Assembly (NCBI GenBank): GCA_020055645.1
Contig: CM034546.1
Span: forward strand, 31,868,001-31,932,000
DNA: 64,000 nt
Origin: Tomocerus qinae
Lineage: Eukaryota; Arthropoda; Collembola; Entomobryomorpha; Tomoceridae
Reading direction: 5' to 3'
Part shown: positions 1 through 10,700 of the stretch, piece after piece
Position numbering within the stretch: the first letter of the stretch is position 1
Layout of the letters: each line of letters begins with the position of its first letter
Program-made: the position numbers and the translations under genes
Notes under the pieces: model-generated
What the model was told of the DNA's origin: nothing
What the model saw: only the letters and a program-made list of their open reading frames with translations
The model's database searches: none

Positions 1-710
1 ACAACCATGCACTGCAGTTTTACAACCATGTACTACAGTTTTACAACCTAAATAAATGCTTAATAATTATATTAATACCAATTCGTATTATTGCATTGCT
101 GATAGATAATTTATTGCATTTACAGTAAAGAAAAGAAAGTAGTCAAATAGATGTGTGAACATGGTCAGTGTCAAATGAGATTAAGTAATATGTAAACGGT
201 TGTAATTCAAACATTTAATTTACGACGTTTTCTGTTTTTAGTACATAATTTTCCCCCGTCAAAGCCAATCACAGACTAGTTATCAAAATTACCTATACAT
301 CATCTTGTAGAGAATCTTTATGCAAATCTAAGCTGCCCTAACATTATGCAAATCGGCTAAGAAAAACCGGGTAATTTTTTTTGAAAATTAAAAGTTGAAA
401 TTTTTTAGAATTCTCCCCGCTTTGAATTTTTTATCTGCATGTATCTCATGTATTTGGTCACAGTACCTACATAACCATGACGTACATGTATTCGGGAGCA
501 GAGGCTTGTTTGTATGACTGCATCTATGTCATGTATATGTCAGCGAAAAGGTTAAACATTTATTTAGCTTTATGTGATGTTATCAAATGTCCCGTCCATT
601 TAATTTGCACGGTTGTAAAAATGCAGTACATCGTTGTATAACTGCAGTACACGGTTGTAAAACTGCAGTACCTGGTTGTAAAACTGCAGTAGACGGTTGT
701 AAAACTGTAG
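1..710. repeat. Foldback element with 21-bp subterminal repeats (left part cut by window edge)
   Basis: Near-identical 21-bp units of the form GGTTGTAAAACTGCAGTACA run in tandem at 611-710 (starts near 611, 632, 653, 674 and 695). The same unit appears in reverse complement at 1-50. The arrangement is that of a foldback or MITE-like element with subterminal repeats. The interior (51-610) is AT-rich and I see no gene in it. Confidence 0.6.
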
Positions 711-1130
711 AGTTTTATTTGGAAGTATGTATCCACAAAGCAAACAACTTTTCTAATAATGAGAGAAATGAACCGAGTGAGTTGATTATACTTCGCTTTA
801 TGAGTATTCTTTGCCCCGCGAGCAGACCTCCTACACTACTCTTTTGTTTTTATTTAATTTTCACAGTATAGTTTTTGCTAGGTTTGATTTCATTCTTCTA
901 GTTCTATAGTTTCCCTGCTATATAGCTATTTCTAAATTTCTAAACCACTACACTATACTGTAACGACATTGAACTTTACAATGAAATAATGGGCTTTTGT
1001 TCTTTCAGATATATGGAAATGTGATTCATTCTCTTTTGCTATTTAAAAGCATCTTTGATATACTTTAATTAGTACTTTCCCAATAAGTAGTGGGGCTGCG
1101 TTGTGGTAATACGAGGAAAATGGTACGCAC
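711..1130. repeat. Segmental duplicate of 27110-27470
   Basis: The stretch is recognisably similar, in the same order, to 27110-27470; both contain GAGTATTCTTTGCCCCG and GGTTTGATTTCATTCTTCTA. Both copies lie upstream of an allatotropin-receptor exon 1 (false copy at 6660, true copy at 29579), so this is probably the far end of the same ancient duplicated block. No coding frame is supported. Confidence 0.55.
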
Positions 1131-1400
1131 TACTGCCAGTGGACGTAATTCCAAACCTTTAAAATGACTTGAGGTGTGTATTTTGTCGTCGAAAGCCCAG
1201 GCCCACATTAGAAGAATGTGTATTTGAATCCAAATAATGATGTGCTAATCTAAGTTCAGCAAAAATACTATTGAAAGCGCTTGCAGCGCACAATGTACTT
1301 AAAAATGAATACCTATATAAATCTACATCTTAATGGAGATATAAATGGAATATATGTTCCATTTATATCTCTTAGCTTCAAATTTGTCTTAAGGAGGATA

Positions 1401-1920
1401 TCGTCCCTTAAGGAACCAAATAGCATATCCCCACTTTTTGTTTTGTGTACGAAATAGCCTAAATCCATTTTTCGTTTTGTGGACGAAATAGCCTATCTCC
1501 ATTTTTCGTTTTGTGGACGAAATAGCCTATCTCCATTTTTCGTTTTGTAGACGAAATAGCCTATCTCCATTTTTCGTTTTGTAGACGAAATAGCCTAAAT
1601 CCATTTTTCGTTTTGTGGACGAAATAGCCTAAATCCATTTTTCGTTTTGTGGACGAAATAGCCTATCTCCATTTTTCGTTTTGTAGACGAAATAGCCTAA
1701 ATCCATTTTTCGTTTTGTGGACGAAATAGCCTATCTGCATAGCCTAGACACTCTCTACATACATGACGCAGCATTTAGGTTACATGGCGTTTAGGCTATT
1801 TCGTCCACAAAGCGAAAAATGGAGATAGGCTATTTCGTCCACAAAACGAAAAATGGAGATAGGCTATTTCGTACACAAAACGAAAAGTGGAGATAGGCTA
1901 TTTGGTTCCTTAAGGGACGA
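1401..1920. mobile_element. TA-flanked foldback element with tandem 34-bp subrepeats
   Basis: The left end TCGTCCCTTAAGGAACC is matched in reverse by GGTTCCTTAAGGGACGA at 1904-1920, with TA on both sides. Inside the left arm are about eight tandem units of roughly 34 bp (core ACGAAATAGCCTATCTCC followed by ATTTTTCGTTTTGTGG). The right arm has about three inverted units. A short unique centre (about 1737-1790) separates them. There is no transposase. Relatives lie at 28839-29475, 32214-32362, 46923-47013 and about 61244-61392. A TA target and inverted ends suggest a non-autonomous Tc1/mariner-like element, which is inference. Confidence 0.75.
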
Positions 1921-2410
1921 TATATTTGACTCTAAAAATGGCAATTTTTAAATAGTGACTACAGCAAAGTGTAACCAAGGAATTATAACAATTCTTGAGC
2001 TGTAATCTGTGAAATTTTAGGTTAACGACCTTTTCATAGTTTATCCTAACCACGAAAAGTTAATTGTCAGAGCTATATTTAAAAGGAGGTTTCTTAATAA
2101 TATCAGTTCTATAGTGAAATAAGGAATATATTTAACGGGTCAATGAAATAATTTAAATAGTCAATGAATAATGATTTAATCGGTAAATGCTGAAGATTTA
2201 AATGGAGATAATTTGAAAAAGTCAATACAAACGCTGAATGGGTAAATGGCAGTTGGTTTTACATAGAAACCTTAGAGCATACCCAAAAAAACAGTAAGAG
2301 ACGGCCGTCTGAGAGTTTGAGATAGCAAAATTATGTCAATTTGTGGAACGATAAGACCAAGGTTGAGGTTAGGTGTTAAAGTGAAGGGAAGTAAACGACA
2401 CAATTCACAG
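1921..2410. other. Intergenic, no feature seen
   Basis: AT-rich sequence between the foldback element and the Helitron-like element. I see no open frame, repeat or RNA gene. Confidence 0.5.
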
Positions 2411-3180
2411 TCTCCTACGACTTATAAGGCACAAAAAATTTCATAACAGGAACTAATGCATGCATTCTGTATGAAAATGTTTCCAGCTTTCCGTGCGCTC
2501 AAGATTTCTGTTACTTCATGTGCAGGAAAATTCAATTTGGCCATTTACATTGATGTTTTGAATTTTGAATTGGTTTAATAAAAGTTAGATTCCCAAAAAA
2601 CTGAGTCAGTTTTCGATTCTTTGAAGCAAATTTTGCACTGTTTAAGGCAGTGGTGCAGAATTCAAAAGACTGTTTTTGCCACAAATACGAACGCTGCTAG
2701 GTAACCAGCAAAAATTATCATAGAGGGTGAATGGGAATCGCGAAAATTCGTACTTTTTTGGGAAAGTCATAAAGGATCTGAGATTACTGATCCTACACCC
2801 ATATAGTAAGTGTAGAAAAGATTCTTCAAAACTTATTCTAGACGTTATACTCTGAAAACTTCACATTTTTGTCTCTGGCTTGAAGATATCATCGTTTGAA
2901 ACTTGTAATTGATACATATTTCTGTATTTGCATTTTGTGATCCGTATATCTTCCAATCAAAGACAAAATTGTGAATTTTTAAAATACATGTAAAAATTGA
3001 TTTACAACTCTTGGAATTCTGTCTAAAGTTCTTAGCCGATTTTCTTGTGTGGTACATTTTTGGGATCCTGAATATAATGTATAAAATATACGATATACAT
3101 TAATAGTATAATATTATGCTCAATGAGTTACTTCAATAGTCAAAAAATATTCTAAAATTTCATCTCACATTTTTAACTTG

Positions 3181-3511
3181 CCCAAGCTGCAAAAATGTAA
3201 TGTTGGCCCAATGTCAGTTTTGACCGCCGGGACTGCAGTGGCCCTATATCGACGAGTAGGGTCAGCGCTGGGCAAACTATTCGCCAACCTCGGCCCGTGG
3301 TTGGGTGGGCGGACAAAAGGTAAAATATTAGCCAACGCTGGACAATGATTGGCAAATGATCGGGAAAAGATCGGCAGTCGGCAACGTACTTCTTTTGAGA
3401 TGGGGCCAACGCCTCCCTAATATTCGTGTTCTACATTTAGTTTAAAGACATCGAAAAATACATGGCCGATGATTTGCCGATGTTGGCCCAACATATGTTT
3501 TGCAGCTTGGG
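3181..3511. mobile_element. MITE with CCCAAGCTGCAAAA terminal inverted repeats
   Basis: The ends are CCCAAGCTGCAAAA and its reverse complement TTTTGCAGCTTGGG, and the subterminal TGTTGGCCCA also recurs on both sides. The related copy at 10535-10560 reads straight through this point (ACATTTTTAAC then GGGGTATAAGG), giving an empty site that supports a real insertion. It is more GC-rich than its surroundings and has no coding capacity. Confidence 0.75.
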
Positions 3512-4189
3512 TGGGGTATAAGATAACGTTACTTTGAGAGGGCCGCTGCACCCCGTCCCCCACTGGACGTGTCCAAGGACGTACGTGCTTGGAAATGAGT
3601 ATGGACTGTTGCCAAAAAGGAGTGAACGCTACTCACGTTCAAATTTGATAGTTCAATTAAGATCAATATTGAACATAATTGACTATCAAAATCAAAAAGT
3701 TTTAAAATAAGTTACATTTGACTATCAAAATAAATCTTATTGGTATAAGCGGAGTGAAATATTTTCCACAAACAATTTATAGGAAACGCAATTGAACTTT
3801 TTAATACCCATTTTCTTCTTTGACTATCAAAATGAAACAAAGTGAGCGCGCGGTATCTCAGCAACCAATGGACCGGTTTGTCCCAAAATCAATAGGGATC
3901 GTCAGTGGTCCATATAGGCATCGTTTTTGCCAAGTTTGGTCAATATCCGTCTTTGCATTCGAAAGCTATCGTGGGGACAGAAGGAAGGACGTACGGACAG
4001 ACTGTGCGGTTCGATAAGCTCGCTTTCTTAGGTGATGAGCTAAAATTGCAATAAAAAGCACTCAATTTTCTAATTCATCGCTTGACGCTACATTGCTAAT
4101 TAAGGCTAACTCGGCCTTAAAATGGTATGTATAATGGTAATTAAAACGACTCAAAAATGTGGTGGGTAACCGGAGTAATTTGCCAATAG

Positions 4190-6058
4190 GTGAAGTGTTG
4201 AAACAAGTGAGGCACTGCATTTCAGCAGTAGCCGGTAGCATTAACGATCTAATGCTTCGTGCGCCACCTTCACAGCGCCGTTTAGCTATACCCCAAGGTC
4301 GGTGAAGTTATGGGTGCTGTAGCTGGTCATGGCGTTTTAGGTAGTAGGATCCTCTACTCTACCTCTGCATTGCAACAATGCATTGCACCCCACGACATTT
4401 AAAACAGCATCATCACTACTTACAAAGTCTGAGTGGGTGGGGTGGCCCGTCCCACCTTTCTGAATTTTGAAATAAGCAGTTTTTTTCGGAATTAGCGCCA
4501 TCCAAAACTTTAAAATGTAATGTGTAATAATAATTAGGTGTAATATTAATGTAATTAGATGTAATAATAATTTCATAAAATGGGTGGGGCCACCCCACCC
4601 ACCTCAAATTTTGAATCAACAATTAATTATTGTTGCATTCAAATATTCATAATCCTTAAAACAAAAAAAATTTAGACAAATATGACAACAGAGGGTGGGG
4701 CTGCCCCTCCCACTTTTCTGATTTTTACAATAACTGAAATTATTTTCGAAATAAGCGTAGATCACAATCTAAAATGTAATTTGTAATAACAATTTGACTG
4801 TGCTTAATCAATGGGTGGGGTGCCCCGCCCACCTCCGCCCTGAATTTTGAATTTACAAATAAAAGCTTATTGTATTCGAAATCAGCATATTGAAAAATTC
4901 CAAAATTTTAAACAAAATTGTGATGATGAAAACTGAGTGGGTGGGGCCGCTCCACCCACTTTTCTGATTTTTACAGTAACTGAAATTATTTTCGAAATAA
5001 GCGTAGATCACAACCTCAAAATGAAATTTGTAATAACAATTTGACTGTACTTAATCAATGGGTGGGGCGCCCCGCCCACCTCTGCCCTAAATTTTGAATT
5101 TACAAATAAACGCTTATTGTATTCGAAATCAGCATATTGAAAAATCCCAAATTCTAAAATTTGAAACAAAATTATGATGATGAAAACTGAGTGGGTGGGG
5201 CTGCTCCACCCACTTTTCTGATTTTTACAGTAACCGAAATTATTTTTGAAATAAGCGTAGATCACAACCTCAAAATGAAATTTGTAATAACAATTTGACT
5301 GTACTTAATCAATGGGTGGGGCGCCCCGCCCACCTCTGCCCTGAATTTTGAATTTACAAATAAATGCTTATTGTATTCGAAATCAGCATATTGGAAAATC
5401 CCAATTTCTAAAATTTTAAACAAATGTGTGATGATAAAAACTGAGTGGGTGGGGATCCCCCTCCCACTTTTTTGAATTTTTGTATTAACGTTTAAATTTT
5501 GGAAATCAGCGTATTCAAAAACCTCAGAACGCCAAATATTGCCTTTGTAGATGACATCATCAATTTTTTAGGGTGTTCACCTTTAAATTATTTTGTAATT
5601 AATGACCGCATATTTTGTCCCTTTATGAAACTACCTTGGTATTTTTGCAATTTTATGAATTTCCACTATTTCGAGACTTTTTTAAATGCTTATAACTTTT
5701 GAATGCACCATTTATCCCCTATGGTTCCAATTAGTAAAATGGAGCATTTTTTATGCACTATCTAACCAAAGGACTTTGATTGGGGATAAATGGTGCGTGT
5801 AGATTCTATATCGATTTAATTGAAATATAATTTTAGCTGTTTTTGAGAAAATGGAGTACAATTTTCAAAAAAAATTTAATTGGCAATCTGCACGAAGGTT
5901 CAACAAACGTTTTTATATATCTCAATAATTGAGATAATGTGCGTGGGGTCCGCTATTTTAAATTGCACGAAGGTGCGCACTACAGAAGTTACTTTCTTCC
6001 TGTACACGGCAGAAATGTCTCACTTCGCCTCTGCCCCACTTGATTTAACACATTACCA
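4190..6058. repeat. Insertion within Helitron copy 1 carrying about 250-bp GC-rich tandem repeats
   Basis: Copy 2 reads directly from GTAATTTGCCAATAG into CCAAATTCTC, whereas here 1.87 kb intervenes. From about 4420 to 5470 it has tandem units of about 250 bp. Each holds two GC-rich inverted blocks (GGGTGGGG followed by CCCCGCCCACC, starting near 4813, 5060 and 5314) and AT-rich spacers. The short frames in it are products of the repeat. A small inverted pair, CACCATTTATCCCC and GGGGATAAATGGTG, lies at 5705-5795. Confidence 0.65.
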
Positions 6059-6445
6059 ATAGCCAAATTCTCTTTCTAAACAAAAGGTTGACCCTAGGAA
6101 GTACTAAGGCGAAGTTTTGGAATCTTTTTTGACTCTATCAACACGTAAAATCTGTACCACTGGCCCTGGCCCACCTTATGAGAAAGCATGAAAAGGTCAA
6201 TTGGAATTAACATAGAAATGTATGTATGTATCTGAAACACATTCTACCCATCGTACAATATTGCCCCGGAATACACACTAGCTTATTTATAACAGGACTT
6301 GGATCCTGTGACCGGTACATTATATTAGTGATGAACCCAATGAATGCCGGTGTAATTTGCCTACTAGAAACCATAATTCTTACAAAATTGTTTGTAGATG
6401 CACTAGCCCCATGTACTACAGGACCTGGGTCCTGTGACCGCCTAG

Positions 6446-6980
6446 TTGTAAATAATTTGAAAAGTGTCTCGAATTCCCCAATTCATGTACTACTTGGTCA
6501 CATGACTCTTTTAACTTCGACAACATATTTTTTTGCCCACATTTTCGCATTGCCCCACTTAAATGTTCGCATTGCAAAAATTTATTCACAAATGTTTTGG
6601 GTGTATAAGAAAACTCTTACATGGACAAAGTGTACATTTTATTGATAAAATGGCTAGAGATGGTGAACGTTGAGTTTGAAAGAAACTCGAGAATTGTAGT
6701 TTTCCCAGATGCTTTGGGAGACAGTGAGAGTGAGAGCAACTCACGAAATTGCTCCGCTTATGAAAATGACTACTGCGAAACACAAGAGGATTACGAGGAC
6801 CGCATTCTTCGTCACATTTATCCGGATATATACGAGTGCATTCTTATCTTTGCCCATTTCGTCGTTTTCATAGTTGGGCTCGTAGGTAATGCACTGGTTT
6901 GTGTAGCTGTTTTCATCCGACATACTTTACTATATCCAAATATGAAAAAAGACAGTTCCATCATCCCTCAATGTTTTTAA
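6446..6980 (+). pseudogene. Truncated duplicate of allatotropin-receptor exon 1
   Basis: From the ATG at 6660 the frame matches exon 1 of the intact receptor (29579) through the N-terminus and TM1: MVNVEFE, then QEDYEDRILRHIYPDIY, and GLVGN with the following VCVAVF. Similarity ends abruptly at about 6914. The frame then reads unrelated codons to a stop at 6980, so TM2-TM7 are missing. The 5' flank (6446-6600) also matches 28640-28760, so promoter-side DNA was duplicated as well. A Helitron-like 3' end abuts the left border. The fragment might be transcribed from the duplicated promoter but cannot make a seven-helix receptor. Confidence 0.85.
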
Positions 6981-7575
6981 AAACCAAGACCAGTGACCAC
7001 TTTGTTCCCAATCCCTCCACATACAAATTGATTCTTAAATGATTATTTAGAGTGTATGCTATTCTATGTGATTGTTTTGTCTTATTTCTCAATTAAAATG
7101 AAATTAATTCGATTTTATGTTTAGCAATCAACAGTTTACTTCCGTAATTGTATTCCATTTAAAGATATTCAATCAAGGAGAAAGGGACTACCGAACTTCC
7201 TTCTAGCCAATTTTCTTATAGATGGGTTTGTGTGGAGGAGGCACAATTGTGAAAATAATATAGTGAACACAAAAAGTAATATATTAATCGGGCAGCTATT
7301 ATATTAATTTATCTGAAGCCATTTATCAACTCAATTTCCAATGAAATACGAAGGCAAGTCAAAACCTAATATATATTAGTATTTGATATTGATAGACAGT
7401 TATATTAAATTCTATAAAAGCAATGTTTTCATTCAAGAGGGTCTATTTCAAAGAATTTGATAACAATCTTAAAAAAATCAAGCTTCTAAGAACCTCAAGA
7501 TTGGAATTGGTTTGTTCTTATAGAGCACAAAAACTTTACATGGACCAATAAATCTGATAACAATATTCAAAATAT
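6981..7575. other. Intergenic, no gene seen
   Basis: AT-rich DNA between the receptor remnant and the promoter module of the first gustatory-type gene. No gene or clear repeat is recognised. Confidence 0.5.
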
Positions 7576-7701
7576 TACTTGGAATTGCTTTGATATCTTA
7601 TCTGATAATTTGAATAAAATGATTGTGACAAGGAAGAGGAAGGCCTCACTATATATTAGTATGTAGTACAATCAAATTGAAATGTTTAAAACAGTATAAA
7701 T
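7576..7701 (+). promoter_or_regulatory. Conserved chemoreceptor upstream module and TATA box
   Basis: The module reads CTTGGAATTG, a TTATCT stretch, then GATTGTGACAAGGAAGAGG. A TATAAAT box sits at 7695-7701, about 96 bp before the ATG. The same order of motifs precedes the frameshifted receptors at 15350 and 19082, and two orphan copies lie at 13729 and 14531. Retention across diverged copies suggests regulatory function, but common descent alone could explain it. Confidence 0.5.
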
Positions 7702-7796
7702 TGGTTAGTTTATTCAATCCATGTTCCATTCATAGAATTAGTAGTCTTTCATAGCTAACACTTCCTTTGACTAAAAGTGCCTGAAAATTTAAGAAA

Positions 7797-10700
7797 ATGA
7801 AAAAGACTACAGATACAGCCATCAGTGGTAGAAGAATTCTAAACATTTATTGCCACATACTCAGGTTTCAAAAAATCTGTGAATTCTTTAAGTTAACCCC
7901 TTTTGAGTGGAACGAAAAGGCATTTTCATTGAGTTTATGTCGGAGTAAATCTCAATTTGTCTTATGGGTCATGACTTATTTTTCTTTGACATTTTGTTTG
8001 GTATATGGCATTTGTCGATTACTCAAGGAATTGATGTCACCCGGACCTACATTTCAAGCTCACAAAGTTGTGTTCTACCTTACCTATTTAATCGGTGGAA
8101 GTATGGCCACTATTGCAGACACCTATGCATTATTTCGAGGACACGATATTGTGCTATTCAACAAAATCGGAGCAAAATTCGTCCAAAGATATCGAAGTAA
8201 TTATCTCTATATATAATCGTAGACTTGATAAAGCAATAAATTTACCTGTCTATATATGTATATATGTATGTACGTGTGGTAATGAGAACCTAAGGAACCT
8301 GCATATATTACGTAACGCAAAAACCCACTCCCCCATATGTAACGCAAGTGCTGACTGCAACACTTTAGAGTACCTCCTCCTCCCATCAACAACTGCAAAC
8401 GTAATATATGCAAGCTTATTAAAAGCAAAATGCGCAAGCCCAAATCCTCTAAACCACCAAAATGAGTCGTTTCATGTTATTATTATAACAGATCAAAATA
8501 ATAATAGAAATTTACATAAAAGGTTGAATGGTGAGGGGTGATCGAAAGGAAATGATTAGCGAAAGGGAGCATTTCGTAATTGATAGTAATGTGCGTATTA
8601 AATAGCATTTCAAAACTTCTAATCCAAATTTGGTTAGCATTCCAAATCTGGTGGTAAATTCCTCCAAAGCTTCGACTGGACCAAAATTTGGCGCCTACTT
8701 TGTTGGGCGTCTGGGAAATGAGAAATGGGAAATAGTGAGAAATAAATAAATGGGAAATAAAGATAAAATTGATTGATGGCACAAGTCTTGCATTATTTCT
8801 AACACTTCCCAATTAGGAAATGGGATACCTTCCGTTAATGGTATTTCCCAGTCGAAACCTTAGTAACAGTAGCTGGCGCTACAGTCGTTTTGACATGGAA
8901 TGAAAATTAGATATATCTCCCTCCAGGCAGCTTCGTTAGTATGCCGTTGTTTTTTTCAATGAGGTGTCTGTTTAATTAATAATCACTCTATAATATAATC
9001 TTCTTGTTCGAGTTGCATTTCAAAATTTCCGTAGGTCGGTATGTTTGTTTATATCACCATGTGTTAATTTGAAGCTAAGCAGAACCCAGTCTTAACTCCT
9101 TGCACGTTCGCATCAATCAATCATCACTACCATTAGATAAACGGCAAAAGTCAGTCACGTGACAATTCCGTTTGTATGTTTGTACTTCCGTGTGTTGATT
9201 TGCCGTAATTCTAAAACGCTGCCAAGCACATAATAACGCACATAATGAGGCAAATTCCAACACGTCCAAAGCAGAACAATTGGTAGCAGTACACAATTAA
9301 TTATGCACTGCGCGGTCTATAGTCTCCTACGACTTACAAGGCACAAAAAATTTCATAACAGGAACAATGCATGCATTCTGTATAAAAAATTCTCCAGCTT
9401 TCAGTGCGCTCAAGGTTTTTATTACTTCATGTGCGGGAAAATTCAATTTGGCCATTTCCATTGATGTTTTGAATTTTGAATTGGTTTAATAAAAGTTAGA
9501 TTCCCAAAAAAGTGAGTCAGTTTTCGATTCTGTTAAGCAAATTTTGCACCGTTTAAGGCAGTGGTGCAGATTTCAAAAGACTGTTTTTGCCACCAATAGG
9601 GACGCTGCTAGGTAACCAGCAAAAATTATCATAGAGGGTGAATGGAAATCGCGAAAATTAGTACTTTTTTTGGGAAAGTCCTAAAGGATCTGAGATTACT
9701 GGTCCTACACCCATGTAGTAAGTGTAAAAAAGATTCTTCAAAACTTATTCTAAAGGTTATACTTTAAAAACTTCACATTTTTGTCTCTGGCTTGAAAATA
9801 TCATCGTTTGAAACTTTAAATTGATATACATATTTCTGTATTTGCATTTTGTGATCCGCGTGTCTTCCAATCAAAGACAAAATTGTGAAATTTTTAAAAT
9901 ATAACCTCTAGGATAAGTTCCGATGAATCTTTATTGACTTTACTTTATGGGTGTTGGATCAGTAATATCGGATCCTTTAGCACTTTTCCAAAAAAAGTTT
10001 ATGAGGAATACGATAGTGAAGAGAATGTAAAAATTGCTTTACAACTCTTGGAATTCTGCCTAAAGTTCTTTTACCAATTTTCTTGTGAGGTACAATTTTG
10101 GAATCCTGAATATAATGTCGACCATCATCACAATGTCCAAAATATACGATATACATTAATGGTATAATAGTATGCTCAATGAGTTACTCCAATAATCAAA
10201 AAATATTCTAAAATTTCATCTTACTGCTACCTAGGGTCAATAGGCATCGAAAAAATTTTAATTCCCACTGTAACAGGCCCCGCCCACTGTCTAATTTCCA
10301 GATTTAGCTCCGCCAATTAGCCACGCCCCCGAATGGATCGTGACATTCTATTGGCTGAGAGAGATTAGATGTCTGGCTATTAGTGGCTGAGAACACGTAA
10401 GCTCCTCCTACTTTCGGGGCGAGGGCCGATTTCCACAGCAACCATGCAGGTTGCAAGAGATTTTCGGTTCTTGAGTCAATATGGTTGTACTAAAATGACA
10501 TATTACTATCGGTAACATACTCTGGCAACCAACTAGAGTCACATTTTTAACCTGGGGTATAAGGTAACGTTACTTTGAGAGGGGCGCTGCACCCCCTCCC
10601 CCACTGGACACGTCCAATGACGCACTCACGTTAAAATTTTACTCTTTTTCGAGTACAGGAGTAGAGAACAAAACCTACAGCAAGCCGTAACAGAAGCTCG

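Larger units (their letters stand above)
2411..6445 (+). mobile_element. Helitron-like element, copy 1 (interrupted)
   Basis: The stretch is collinear with 9323-11901. The shared 5' end is TCTCCTACGACTTA. The shared 3' end has a hairpin (ACAGGACC, then GGTCCTGT) followed closely by CTAG. A 3' hairpin just before CTRR and a 5' TC are Helitron hallmarks. No Rep/helicase frame is present, so it would be non-autonomous. This copy is split by a MITE (3181-3511) and by about 1.87 kb absent from copy 2 (about 4190-6058). It abuts the truncated receptor exon at 6446. The 5' flank is AG rather than the expected A, which keeps the family call tentative. Confidence 0.5.

Noticed and set aside
4337-5265. 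Minus-strand frames of 68-85 aa
   Set aside because: They lie in the ~250-bp tandem repeat, overlap each other in different frames and repeat with the DNA unit.
6226-6645. 139-aa frame ahead of the truncated receptor copy
   Set aside because: It is the 3' part of the Helitron-like repeat, also present at 11700-11900. It starts on a non-ATG codon and lacks protein features.
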